NCBI GenBank assembly: GCA_949752735.1
Contig: OX457042.1
Span: forward strand, 22,148,995 to 22,212,994
From: Lumbricus terrestris
Lineage: Eukaryota > Annelida > Clitellata > Crassiclitellata > Lumbricidae
DNA: 64,000 bases
Reading direction: 5' to 3'
Below, in pieces: positions 20,001 through 32,100 of the stretch (position 1 is the first letter of the stretch; the number at the start of each line of letters is the position of its first letter). Both the position numbers and the translations under genes were made by a program. The notes beneath the pieces were generated by a model. That model did not search any database, had not been told where the DNA came from, and was given only the letters and a program-made list of their open reading frames with translations.

Positions 20001-21928
20001 TACATAAGCAGCTGTGTGGGACGAAGAGACACGGAAGTGGATTCCCGTTTAATATTAACGAGAATTCTATCGTTAGTTATTAGGCCTACCAAATAAAGAA
20101 AATGGTTCTAGGGCTGAACAATCTCTTTTTCGCCATTCGACATTTGACTCAATGGTTATGGGTCTACGTAGAATTTTTCTTAGATTGATGCAGGAATGTT
20201 GTTCACCGAAACTTGCAGTAAATTATCACAGGATATACGCTGGAAATTTCTTTTTCGATCGTTGCATTTAATGCTAAGTTTATAATAATCATATTGTTGA
20301 TGTTCCGTTTTGAGTTTAAATTAAGCGAAACTTTCAATTTGCTCGAATTTTCTTCGATTTATTTCAGTTCCTGTTACTGCAGTTGGATTTCGAAAACGAT
20401 TTCACGATGTAAGTGATAGAAACGTGTAAGCTTAGTAATAATTTATTATACCAGTAATCGGTCACTGATCAATTGATCATGCAGCCTATAGACCTACATG
20501 CTTTCGTTTAGTAACAGCGATAGCAACATGTTGCATATAATTATCTCCAAATGGTTTCTTTTTCGAACAAGTTGCAACAGCCTTGGCGTTTCTCCTAGGT
20601 TTGTCTGCCAGTTCAAAGTTGCACTGTGCCATGCACTAGTATAAAGTAAAGGATGGTCTCCAGTTGGATTGGTACAGTACTGTTGTGCTTGCGCATCTGA
20701 CGAAATGTGGCGTTCAAAACTACCGACCGACAAGCGACAAATGCCTTCTATACTGTGCAAACCTTGTGCTCCGACGATTGGCCGGACGCGCGCATCATCT
20801 TCAACCAGCGAGGAGCTTCAGTTTCGTCAGCGTTTCGTGTTTGCGAGCCCTGTCACCTGTCGCCGCTCTACTCTATTGACGCAACCTATACCAGAGACTC
20901 TGAACATTCACACCATCTGAAAGCTGTTAACGGGATTCCGTTGGATGATTCTACGTGTCTGCGAGGGATCGCCACTGATGACTGTTTCCGGCTCACTGTG
21001 ACTTATTTTGCTAATTGATGAAATTTTCTCGCTGTTATGACACTTAACATCATTTCGTCTAGTTAGCGCAGAGAGCGCCTCTGAGTAGGTTTCTTAAAGA
21101 GGCGCTATATAAATACTTGAAATAAATAAATAAATAACCCATTTAGCAGGTGAGGTCAACCTTTTTGAAGACGTATCAAGACTTACATTGTCAATTTATC
21201 ATGACTTGTGTATAAGTTGTGTAACGATTTAGTATGAACGGTGAGTGAGTGAGCAGGTTCACGTTTGTGGTCTTGCGAAGCGATTTGACTCGCTCAGCTT
21301 GAGTGTTTCCAGTATTAGCCTACGTCCATAAGTATATACTTTAGAGACAGGACATTTTTAATGGAATGTTTAGTACTCCCCAGCTCCTTCTTTCTCTTCC
21401 CATCCTCCATGGTAAATTGCTTCCAGTCGGAGGACAGAGGCTTTTAAAACTATTTTTAACTGCACAGAAGAGTTTCTTGACGTACTTGACTTATGGTCTT
21501 GGCGATGCTCTAGCACGCATAAGCCGCTCATCTATATGGAAGCTCTCCATCTCCCTCTGTTTTCCGCCTGATGCATATAGCCTCCTGTATCGACAGACCC
21601 ATCTCCTGGCAGTCCTCCTTTATCATGTCCTCCATCGTTTCTTCGGTCTTCCCCAGAAGGGCTTCTACAACTGAACAAATCCATATATATATATATATAT
21701 ATATATATGGATTTGTTAAGTTGTAGAATTATATATATATAATTATATATATATATATATAATTGCACATTTTGTGTAGAACTGAGCGCTTGGAGAAGTC
21801 ATGGTTGTATCAGTTGTAATCGATATAATTTTTTATCTCTTGTTGTTTTCTGTCTTTAGGTGTACAAGATAATCGGAGATCCGAGCTGCAATAAACCATA
21901 CATAGGCCATAACTCACCATACCTATAA
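16979..21928 (+). CDS. Secreted cysteine-rich EF-hand protein, five coding exons
   Basis: Join 16979-17043, 18638-18795, 19459-19629, 20368-20408, 21860-21928. With Met at 16982 the product is 166 aa. Residues 1-20 (MGRVLSLALVLISFSCLVSS) are a clear signal peptide, so the protein should be secreted. A canonical EF-hand loop lies near residues 50-61, with Asp, Asn, Asp, Gly, Ile and Glu at positions 1, 3, 5, 6, 8 and 12. A second, degenerate loop follows around YDGDPTSFSTTD. The mature part has eight cysteines, enough for four disulfides. Every intron is GT..AG and the phases join without a stop, which strongly supports the model. I do not recognise the family by name. Calcium binding is inferred from the loop only; extracellular calcium buffering, matrix or biomineral roles are all possible. 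Confidence 0.8.
17075..17285. repeat. Dispersed repeat, related to 21375-21800
   Basis: Shares CATCCTCCATGG, TTTTAACTGCAC and GCACATTTTGTGTAGAA blocks with 21375-21800. The later copy is interrupted between the last two blocks by a few hundred bases. Confidence 0.6.
18140..18475 (+). mobile_element. LINE reverse-transcriptase 3' remnant
   Basis: The + strand reads, with breaks, peptides such as SAPKHLCDLINLP, KTHTFGFIGPALCNW and RRSSLLTGGPSASF, typical of the last part of LINE reverse-transcriptase frames. A 19-bp unit GGCCCTGCACTGTGTAACT is tandemly triplicated near 18288-18344. Dead copy. Confidence 0.7.
18541..18612. repeat. (CAATA)n pentanucleotide
   Basis: Imperfect ACAATACAAT units just upstream of the exon at 18638. 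Confidence 0.8.
18638..18795 (+). CDS. EF-hand gene, exon with the calcium loop
   Basis: Acceptor CTTTTCAG, donor GTAAAG. Encodes four cysteines and the loop DSNHDGIINMFE, then IINIYDKIVKD. Starts by finishing a Glu codon and ends with one base of a Gly codon. Confidence 0.82.
18915..19025. repeat. (AATAATAG)n / (AAT)n microsatellite
   Basis: Octamer ATAATAGA repeated, then plain AAT units. Confidence 0.9.
19139..19324. mobile_element. Palindromic MITE, about 185 bp
   Basis: The two halves are imperfect reverse complements over about 75 bases. Left GGCTTAGC...TGACCTGCGCCCC and CGGCAAAGATGGCACAA are matched by right TTGTGCCATCTTTTCGG and GGGGCGCAGGTCA...GCTAAGCC. The target duplication is unclear. 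Confidence 0.75.
19459..19629 (+). CDS. EF-hand gene, third coding exon
   Basis: Acceptor CTTTCCAG, donor GTAAGC. Encodes GTCDLQCFLQGLGSFPACKN with three cysteines, then a degenerate second EF-hand-like segment (YDGDPTSFSTTDADLWY). Phase 1 in and out. Confidence 0.82.
19825..19945. repeat. CAGA / TA / CACA simple repeat
   Basis: Short (CAGA)n, (TA)n and AGACAGAGACAG-like units. Confidence 0.75.
20368..20408 (+). CDS. EF-hand gene, 41-bp micro-exon
   Basis: Acceptor TTATTTCAG, donor GTAAGT. Encodes VPVTAVGFRKRFHD. Very short, but both sites are strong and it keeps the frame between neighbours. Confidence 0.75.
21043..21137 (+). mobile_element. Retroelement 3' tail
   Basis: GCGCCTCTGAGTAGG ... 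GAGGCGCTATATAAATAC forms a short hairpin followed by (AAAT)n. This looks like a CR1/L2-type LINE or SINE 3' end. Parent frame not identified. Confidence 0.55.
21375..21800. repeat. Dispersed repeat with an AT cruciform inside
   Basis: Related to 17075-17285. Between 21660 and 21730 lies a palindrome: CTACAAC TGAACAAATCCATAT, (AT)n, then ATATGGATTTGTTAA GTTGTAG. A second AT palindrome follows to about 21765. Confidence 0.65.
21860..21928 (+). CDS. EF-hand gene, last coding exon
   Basis: Acceptor TGTCTTTAG; encodes VYKIIGDPSCNKPYIGHNSP and two more residues, then TAA. Phase 0 entry. No close AATAAA is seen; the nearest is at about 22871, so the 3' end is not fixed. Confidence 0.8.
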   Translation: MYKIIGDPSCNKPYIGHNSPYL

Positions 21929-22422
21929 CTTGAAGACTGGACATAATAATAATATTATGGTCGTACTACAAGTGTCGCCATCGATAACGAAACTCAGATT
22001 CAAACGATATAATTGTTATGTGTTGAATTAATTCCATGGTAACATGTAAGCTTGCGTGTTATGCTTCAACATATGCGCTTTGGCAAACTTGGATTCATTT
22101 AACACATACCTGTTAGCCTACCTAAAGGCCACACATTTGATACCTACTCATTGAAGGTTGCAAATTTGACCCCTACTCTTCCAGCATGAAGCCAAAAAGG
22201 ACCCGTATTTCTCTGTGGAACTTCTATAGAGCCATGTGTTCATCTAATGCGAGTAGAATTATTGGTGACATTGTAAGCAGGGCGCTTAAAGATATATAAA
22301 GGATATCCTACAATGACCATAGTGTGTTCAAAATACAACACACTTTTAAAATGAGTATCCATAAAAAGTCGCATAATAGACTTAGCACATGCATGGAGAA
22401 GAGCAATCACTTACAGACAATT

Positions 22423-22524
22423 ACACTGGTGTGTAATTTACACTGGTGTGTAATTTACACTGGTGTGTAATTTACACTGGTGTGTAATTTACACTGGTGT
22501 GTAATTTACACTGGTGTGTAATTT
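22423..22524. repeat. 17-bp minisatellite, six units
   Basis: Exact repeats of ACACTGGTGTGTAATTT starting at 22423. Each unit contains the near-palindrome ACACTGGTGTGT. Confidence 0.95.
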
Positions 22525-23076
22525 AGTAAGTAGCCTAAGCCTTGTGAGGTGTGCTCTGGCGTTCATTGGGTCGGTGTTAGCATTGAATTTTAACGCAGCG
22601 CGGATCAGGGACTCTGAACACTCATCAGATGCGAACCATTAGTAACTTGCTACTGCTGTAAGCCTATCTGTGACCTCGATCCAGCTAAACTAGTTTAACA
22701 TAAATGTTCAATTATAGGCTGTACAGTATACATTATACCCTATGCAATATCGTAGGGGTCACATTGTTTGTACTAAAAATTAATTATTGTGGGGCAAACA
22801 TGATGTACGAGCATCTTGATCTGATTTGTTTCGGGTCTTTATCAATTCTGTAAGTGTTCTCATGAGTGAGAATAAATGTCTAGGATAAGTCATGGATGAA
22901 CAGTAATGAACAGTATGGTCTAAAATTGCAATAACCACGAAATTTATATTTAGAAATATTTTGCATTCTGTTGGTTTAGAAATAGGCCTACAAATCGTTT
23001 CCAGCCTTTTCTGAATTTGCTAATCGAGTATTTACTTTGTAGTCGAATATTTAAATAACCTAGGCCTATCTTAAAA

Positions 23077-23077
<1 letters not shown>

Positions 23078-23124
<47 letters not shown>
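23078..23124. repeat. (TA)n microsatellite
   Basis: About 23 TA units. Confidence 0.95.
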
Positions 23125-23127
<3 letters not shown>

Positions 23128-23627
23128 CTTAAAGTGAGCTTATTGATGATAATGACCTTCAGTCCCTGCCAGCATTGACTATAAACATCATGGACTATAA
23201 TAATCTGCCTCGTATGGCAAGCTGTGTGTAATGCTTGCGGAAACTCAGCGGTAGTTTCCGCTGACTTCAATAAATGTAGGAAGAGGAGTAGTTAAGTAGT
23301 TAAGTAGTTAAGCTAGAGATAGGGCAAGTTTGATTCAATGCATGGAAGTTAGAAGTTGACGGATTTCTGTATTTGAGTATTAAGTTTATTTAAATGGCTA
23401 TTTCCGTTAAGGATGAATTGCTGTTGCTGTTGCCAGTTGACTTACATGTAAGCAAGGTGTAAAGTGACAAGGTCCATAAAAGATTATAATTGTGCGAGAT
23501 AAGGAAAGTATACATTATAGGCAAATATAAGAACAGGTTTGAAGTGCCACCAGGTAAAATAAAGGCATCATATCAGTATGCTGAAGATATGCTGCCTATA
23601 CTACTACTGCAGCACTGCTGTTGCTAC

Positions 23628-23985
<358 letters not shown>

Positions 23986-24861
23986 TTTGACAACCTGATA
24001 CCCATACGACGTGACGATGTTGGCGAAAAATTCCGGGCGTTACATAAGGTGAGAATCAACATAGCATCATCCAGCCATTAGGCCTATGCCAGCAAGCCAA
24101 TCGGGTGTCAACTTTCTTGGCTAGCCACAATAATAACGACACATTTCTACAGCACCAGTTTATACTTCTTTAAATTAAGTGTGATCGTGATTCGACCCTT
24201 CATCGCAAAGACGATTAGGTCTACTTGGTAAGAATTATGAGCAATAATTTGAGTCAATGCTCGGCTGCTCGGCTCCATTGTTTGAACTTTTGCCATTTGA
24301 ACAGCGTATACTATAGCGAAACTACTTTAATAGCCTATAAAAATTAAAAACGATAAAATTAATCGGAGTTGACGTAAATATGACCAGACACCAATTGGGT
24401 TGGAGACATCAGCAGATACCTTGAAACTACTTGACTGCATTTTCGGCATGGCATAGGCTAATTCGCGCTTCCTCTGAGCAGAGATCTTGAACGGGCGCTA
24501 AACCTATGTAAGTTCGGCTTTTATTGATTTTTATTGATTGATTGACTGGTTGATTGGAAACTGATGCAAATTGCTTCGGCGTGATCATGGCATAAACTTG
24601 CTCATTTGAGCTCATATTTTTTATTCCGTTAATGCCGGAATTCAAAGCTGTCAGTTTCCCCTTCAAGTCCTCCAAAATTCCGGGTATAGGCATATGCCTA
24701 CATCAACTTATCGCTTTTGCTGAACACTATCTTTGCTGCTGAATGCGCTTGATTTTGATATGGCATTCGGAAGTCATGTTAAATTAACTAACGTTTGACA
24801 TCTCTGGCAGAAATAATATGTATGCATGCATGTATATGAACATCTATACAACGCCTTACAA

Positions 24862-26214
24862 TAGGGTGACCATTTTCTGGCCATCAAAAACCGGGACACT
24901 TTTTGGAAAACTGCCAATTGTAATTAATCTTGAACTACCCGACTCAAGATAGGGCCTACAAAGGCCTAGTATCTATACGATACTCCATTCAACAGTAGCC
25001 TAACTATAACATGATGTTGTTGTTTATAGCATACTGCATACTTCGACCAAGTTAAAAGTTACTGATATTTCTCGGAAGAGAATTTTTAAAAGTTAAGTTT
25101 TGTACTGTGAATGCTTTTCAAACATGTATATGGGCCTATCGATGCAGGTGTCATCAAGGGCAGATACAGAAATTTTCGTGGGGAGGCAAAAAATGTCGGT
25201 CTTGGGCAGGGAAAATTTTTCGTCTTGGTCGTTGAAAAATCTGATGACCTTTTTTAGTCATTTGTCTCCAAATCCCAAGAAAAAGATACCATTTTATCCG
25301 CCAAAAAGTTGATGACCCTTTTAAAAGTCGTACGGGCCTCGTCTGCGGACTTCGTGGGTGTGGGGGCCTACGGAATCACTCATGGGGGGCCACGTCAACT
25401 TTCCGAGCCAGAATAGCTGGGGAAAAGTAAAGAAATTTCTAAATGGGAGACGGCCGGATTCCCCTCTGGATCCGCACCTGGGTGTCATGATCATCACAGT
25501 TAAATTTTAAGGTGAGCATAGACTTCAGTGTAGCAATCTACAACCTTATGTAGTCGTCCGAGCACTGCATGAGTACAGCAATCATACGTGATTTATAAAT
25601 CTGAATCGACGCTCATGCAGTGTGTAATCTAGTGCAGAAGAAGATTTAAGGTTTGAGGATGGAGGGAACGAGCAGGAAAACGAAGTGTGGGGAGGAGGGT
25701 ATTTATCTCTCACCATCATAAGTTTTTTTAATTTCCGCATTGCAATGGCAGCAGTTCAAGTTGTCATCTGAAAGAATTGCTCTACTATTTCAGTGCTGAC
25801 ATGCATGAGTTGCAATGTATAACTGCCCATTACGACTCTGACATGACCTGTCAACATCGACATAGACCGGTGCCGCCAATAAAATTGTATTACCAAAACT
25901 TTCTCGTTACGCACGGATAATTCTTAAAATCTATTAGGCTAACTAAACTCACTAGCCTATAATTATACTAAGGATGTAATATGCCGGTGATACTCCATAT
26001 AAACTGACAACTTCTCTTTTGTTGCGACTTCTTTTTGGGCTACAAACTACTCTTTGCTCTGTAAGTTATATAAAACTGACGCTTTCAATATCCAACTTTC
26101 CTTCTTGCCAAAAACCGGGACAATTTCGCTCTTTTGCCAAAGTCATCGGGACACCGGGACGCACCACAAAAAACCGGGACATGTCCCGGAAAACCGGGAC
26201 GTATGGTCACCCTA
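24862..26214. mobile_element. hAT-like element, 1353 bp, TAGGGTGACCAT ends
   Basis: Inverted ends TAGGGTGACCAT ... ATGGTCACCCTA with perfect 8-bp CCTTACAA at 24854-24861 and 26215-26222. CCGGGAC motifs recur near both ends. No transposase frame. A probable nested element at about 25156-25480 has ends like AGGGCAGATACAG / CTGGATCCGCACCTGG and flanks GTGTCATC / GTGTCATG. Confidence 0.88.
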
Positions 26215-26477
26215 CCTTACAATAACCTCAAAATGGCGCTCAACGTAGGAACCCGACAGTTCTGAACAAGTGCGTTTTTAGTGACTTTGAGAATGTTTCA
26301 TGAGATACATATAAGAACATAACATATGATATCCCTAGTGCGCCTCTGCACTAGGCCATAGACTTTTAAAGTGTACTTAACGTTTATCTATAGGTGTCGG
26401 CCTAGTTGGTGCTCCACGCAGCCAAAGGGCAACAGGCCAAAATGTTGGCCTATAGTTTTGTTGCTATTATTTGATTG

Positions 26478-26699
26478 ATGACCTCCGTCATGGCGCCTGT
26501 GATGAAAAGCCGGAAGATCTCTGAATTGTTTCTCACGTATGTGTTGTCATTTGCAATTGGAATATTTTCTCTGTTCACTTACGTCGTTGGTCTTGTAAGG
26601 CATGGATCGATAAAATGGCTGCACGTAAAGAAGAGGAACGTTAGACCGGCGATCCTAGACAGCGAAGAATATGGAACTCATCACTGGATGCCGCTAAAG
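26478..26699 (+). CDS. EPHX4-like copy 1, exon 1 (membrane anchor)
   Basis: ATG at 26478; donor GTAGGT at 26700. Encodes the hydrophobic segment [20 protein letters not shown] and the conserved [12 protein letters not shown] end. Phase 0. Confidence 0.88.
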
Positions 26700-29144
26700 G
26701 TAGGTCGTTGGAGATCCGGTGTAAAAGGTCAAAAAGGAAGACTGCATGGCCAGTCCTGGGCACGACGTCAGTCCTGGGCACGACGTTAAACTGCACCCAT
26801 CCTCTGCCACAAGGAACCAGCAACTTCCCTGTGCCGGTCCTAAGCCCGGATAAAATGAGGAAGGTTTGCCAGATGGGTGGAGATACACTGGCAGTAAAAG
26901 ACCAAGACCATTGAAATCCGCAAAAACCACGGCACAAGTGACATAGCGACCCAGATGCTTCAAGGTGTCATGATGTGGAGCTGACATGCGCAGGCCGGTC
27001 AGTACAGACCAGTGGAGAGAGTCGGGGGAGAGAGCGTGGAACACATACTGGCATTGACCCAGGTTGTCCTTCGTGCCTCTCTCCCAATATTCTCTTCATC
27101 AGACAAGGTGGTCTAGCTGGTTCAAGATGTTAATGGTATGGACTTGCAGACCGGACAGGTTGAAGATGGGCAACATGACGCGAGACAGACTAAAACAGAG
27201 AGTGGCGCCGGACACCTACGGGCTTTTAGCCCAAGGATTTCGATGATGATGATGATGATGCATGGCCATTGGCATTTATCTATCTGCACATATCCACCAA
27301 TGACCCTTCTGTGACAATAATTATTAGGCCTACACGAATTCTAGACAACAGAAGTCTACTGACTTCATAAACAGCGCCTCTATAGTATTGAACAAGGCTT
27401 ACATTAATACCTGCGTAAAGTGAACTCGCAATATCGAACATTGCAATCTCTCAGGTGACTGAGGTGAGTTTCGTTGAAAACGGAAAGTTGTGATTGTGTA
27501 GATATTTAGGCCCATGTGACTTTGCACTTGAGTCGAGTTAGAGTATCGAGAGATTCGACAAACTAGGTGAAAACGTTTCAGAGTTAGCCTACCTAATTAC
27601 TGGAACGTTGCTAAGATGTATAGAGTTCTGGTAGATAGAAATCTAAGTTATAGGGTATGCATTCGAACGAGCATAAAATAACATTTAGGCTACATGACGC
27701 AAGAAACGTAGGCCTAGATCTGAACAAAGGCGCATTTACATACCACTGAAACGTGCTCTGAAGTAAATGAAGTATGAGATGATTATAATTTTATATGATA
27801 TGCCGAGACCTATTATACGATGACCTTGTACACATGATAATTATATTGTATTAGACGACACGACTGAAGCTCCATTATGTTGCTGCCGGGTCTAAAGATA
27901 AACCTCTAATGTTGTTCCTTCATGGATTTCCTGAGTTCTGGTATTCATGGAGGCGTCAGCTCAAAGAGTTCAGCAAAGACTACAGGTAAGAACAGATTTC
28001 TATATTGGTTTTCGAGTTTCATCGCGGTTCACGCCACGGGACCATTAAATATTGCCATCTTCATTGTGATAACTCAACTACAGAATTCATTCATTTATAA
28101 GCAAGACTAGGAATTGGTGTTGAAAACGGGCGCAATCGAGTGTCAATGTAGAAGTCGTTATAAGATGATCAGGTAGGATACGCAATACGCATGCATGCAC
28201 ATACATGCATACGTAGGCTACATACGTGAGTGCCAGTGGCGTAGCCAGGAATTTATGATGGGGGGTTGTTTTTTTACCTGGCCGGATGCCCTTTCTCACA
28301 TCTACCCAACTGTATTACAGTAAATAAAAAAAGGAATAAAGTAACAAAGAGAATGAAGTAAGAAAAACAATTGTTACTACAAGCAATTGTTTTTTCTTAT
28401 TTAAGTAAATGAATAACCTTTAAAAAACTTTTCTCCTAGGCCAATGGGAGGGTGGCTTAACCCCCGTAACCCCCTTGTCTGCGCCACTGGTGAGTGCACA
28501 TGTACATTACTCCTGGTTTATCCTGAAGATTGAGACACACGAGTAGTTTGCATCTCAGTCACAATCCGATGCCTTAGACTATATCGAGAGATAAGAACTT
28601 GCACATAGGCTCGTTCCTTCTGCTCTCCCCAGTCCCAACTCTGCAAACCACTGTGAGTCGTGTTACAATGTGCTTCAGCTATGATCTCCCATCATTACTG
28701 AGAACCTCTGACGACGAAGAGCGTTTGGAAGTGGTCCTTAGCGGCGCATTGTCTGAAGGGAATAACTGCAATTGCAGGTTTAAACTTTGGCAATAATATT
28801 GTTTGACTTTAAATGAAAAATCGAAGTCAATTTAAACATATTATTTATGTACTATAATTATGATGTACTGCTGTGTTTCTAGGACAGTTGCCGTTGATAT
28901 GAGAGGATACGGTGACTCTGATAAGCCGAGTGGTATATCTCAGTATACAATCGTTAAGATGGTTGATGATGTCGATCAACTCATTCATCAGCTCGGTAGG
29001 TAATATTCAATTGCGCTTCATACAGTTACATTTATGAAACTGGCACTCTATATAAAATTATTATATGGTGCTATTTTGATATTTTACGGTGCAATATAAG
29101 CAGTATGGGGCATAATAATAATAATAATAATAATAATAATAGGC

Positions 29145-29181
<37 letters not shown>

Positions 29182-32100
29182 AATAAATACTAATAGATGC
29201 TAATTATAATAATATTAATAGTAATAATAATAATATATAATAATTAGAATAAATGATAATTATATAAAATAATAATAGTAATTATAATAGTAATAATAAT
29301 GATATAAAAGTGTTCATGACAACTAGCCAAGTGGATCATAAGAGTTGGCAAACAAGAAAACTGCGATTTGTCCATAAATGCCTTTCACATAGCAATTATG
29401 TTCTCAGATTTGTATTGTGTTTATCTCAGACACCCTAATCGTCTGTGCTTTTCTTAGTTACTTTCCGTATTTCCTTTGTACTTCGATTGTATTATTACCG
29501 TGCTACCATTATTTGGTGAATAAAAGATTGATGATTATGCAAAGTCAGTATAGTAGTAACGTCTTTAGTTTCCTGCCGGTTACACCAGATATATTTATTG
29601 TAGGAGGGTCATGATAGTGCCGTCTAAGACAATACAGTTTTCTCTGCTTAGAAGATTTAAAACAATTTAAAATATAAGAGAAATTGCAAATGGTATGCAC
29701 CAGAAAACTAGAAATAGTCCTGAGGTTTTTGCTTCCCCGATGTCGAAATAACTTAAGTGAGCCATAAGTTTGAGCCTGAATAATTTTTCAGAACTGGCAG
29801 CATTTAGACATTCATTGGAATTGTTGTCGTAACTATAGGGTACGAAAAGTGTATCTTAGTGGCTCATGATTGGGGTGGATTTGTCGCATGGTCCTATGCA
29901 ATGCTTCATCCGGAGAAAGTCGCACGACATATCATATGCGACTGTCCACATCCTCTGGCTTTTGAAGAACACTTGAACTCGTCATTCTCACAAATGCTGA
30001 AGTCATGGTTTGTTTTGAGCATCTAATAAAAAATATTGTCTCCAACTTTTTGGAAGTAGTCCTATCTTACGCTAGAAACAGCTAACTCTACATTCCCCAT
30101 GTCCAATGCACAAGGCCATAGGCGGAGACCTGGGCCGAGAATTGGGGGGGAGACGGAAAGACGCGAGATTTTCCGGAAAATTTCTGACGACCGGCGAAAT
30201 CTCGGGAAAATTTTTTATTTTCCCCGCCCAAAAAGTTGATGACCTTTTTTTAGTCATTTGACCAAATCTTGACGAAATTTTCTATTTTCGTCGCCAAAAA
30301 GTTGATGACCTTTTTTTTAGTCTTGACGCTCAACTATTGGGGGGGGAATGCATGGGCCGTCCCCAACACTTCCATTGGGGGGACCGTCTCCCCTGACCCC
30401 CCCAGGTCTCCGCCCATGCACAAGGCTTGAAGTGCTGGCGAACCAGACCCACGATGTTGTCATGTTAGCATTGTCGGAAGAGAGAAAGATCACGTAATGA
30501 GTTTGTTGATAATTTGAATTAAAATATGTCTTTGAATATATATTATTCGCTCGTGTAGTGAATTTTTTATATCCCCAAATTTATACCACAGTAACCACAC
30601 TACAGCAAGAACTGTTGACCGACGTAAAAACAAGAAATTTACGATACTTCGGACACATCATGAGACAGCAAAAGAACAGCATAGAAAACAGCCTGATGAC
30701 GGGACTGATTGATGGAGAAAGAGGAAGAGGAAGACCTAGAACGGCATGGATGGACAACATCTTGAAATAGAATGGACTTTCGGGAAGGAGGCCATGGGCG
30801 GAGTTTATCAGGGGATAGGGGGCTAAGCCCCACAAGAAGACCCAGATTCATTTTTTTCACCGTTTAAATGGTATATTTTTTCGGGCTTAGTCCCACCCAA
30901 GAAGGCTTTAGCCCCTCCAAGAACGGAAACCAAATTCCGCCCATGGAGGAAGCTAATGTACATGGCGGGAGATAGACAACTGTGGAAAATGCTCATCCAT
31001 TTGTGCAGCCAACCGTCGTAGAGCGACGATGGCGGAATGACATGATAATTATGACAATGTCATGACAACCACACTACAAATCTCAGCGAGTTGACGGTTC
31101 GAAGCCCAATCGAATGTATTTGGAAATCGTTGACAAGTTTGTTTACACTTTATTTTTTCTGTTCGTGCTCCAGGTACATGTTCCTCTTCCAGGCTCCAGT
31201 TCTACCAATATGGATATTCCGTGCGAATGATTTGCTATGGCTCAACGGCTCATTGGCTGGGAAAGTGTATGGCGCCAAACCTGGGACATTCACCTCAGAA
31301 GATATAGAACTCTACAAATACACGTTTGCCGAATACTGTACGTGCACCAAGTAATTTAAAATTCCATGCTTTCGCATAACTAGTTTGAAAGTTTAAACAT
31401 CTATTTTCAGCAATTCCGCTTTTATTTAAGCGTGACTTTCTTTTAACAATCCAACTTTTATTTTACAAAATATTATTTTAATCTACCACGCTGTCATTTA
31501 ATAAGTCCTCTTTCTATGTTAACACGAATTATTGTCATCAATCTAGCTTCCATTTAATCGATATTCTTTTCATCAGTCCAGCTTCTGTTTAAGCAACAGT
31601 CGTTTTCGTCAAACCAGCTTCCATTTAAACAAGAACAACTGTCTAAGCAAGAATTATATACAGACTTGGCCGACGCCTCCTAGCTTATTTGGTTCCTCTC
31701 TACCGTAACCTACCGTTGCCTTTGACCGCTCGGTATTGTCAGCGCGCATTTGACTTGCACGCAATTGACGGTTCTCGTTTTTTGTCGACGCGCTTTTGTC
31801 CTGAGCGCTAAATTAAATGACGGGTTACCACAAGTAGGCCTATACGTATTGATGTTGTGAAAGTGAAAACCAAGAAATTTATTAGCAATGTTCTTAGAAG
31901 TTAGAAGACATCACTTTATAGCACATTAAGATCGTCAGCAATCAGTTATTCAATATGAAAAACACTAAAAACCATTACCCTATACTTTGGAACACGTTTT
32001 TGAGGGTGATCCCGTGGTCAGACTTTGTCGGAATTTGGATGTTATTCAGCGAAAAAGATTCCAAACAGGATACCGTTTAGAGATCTTCTGAAGCAATTTT

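Noticed and set aside
20669..21018. A GC-richer stretch open in three + frames, with paired Cys residues in one
   Set aside because: All three frames are open, no polypyrimidine acceptor precedes the best one, and a related broken piece occurs near 22600. It ends next to a retroelement tail, so it is probably repeat-derived.
26475..26477. TTG as start of EPHX4-like copy 1
   Set aside because: ATG at 26478 gives exactly the exon length of copy 2 (222 bases).
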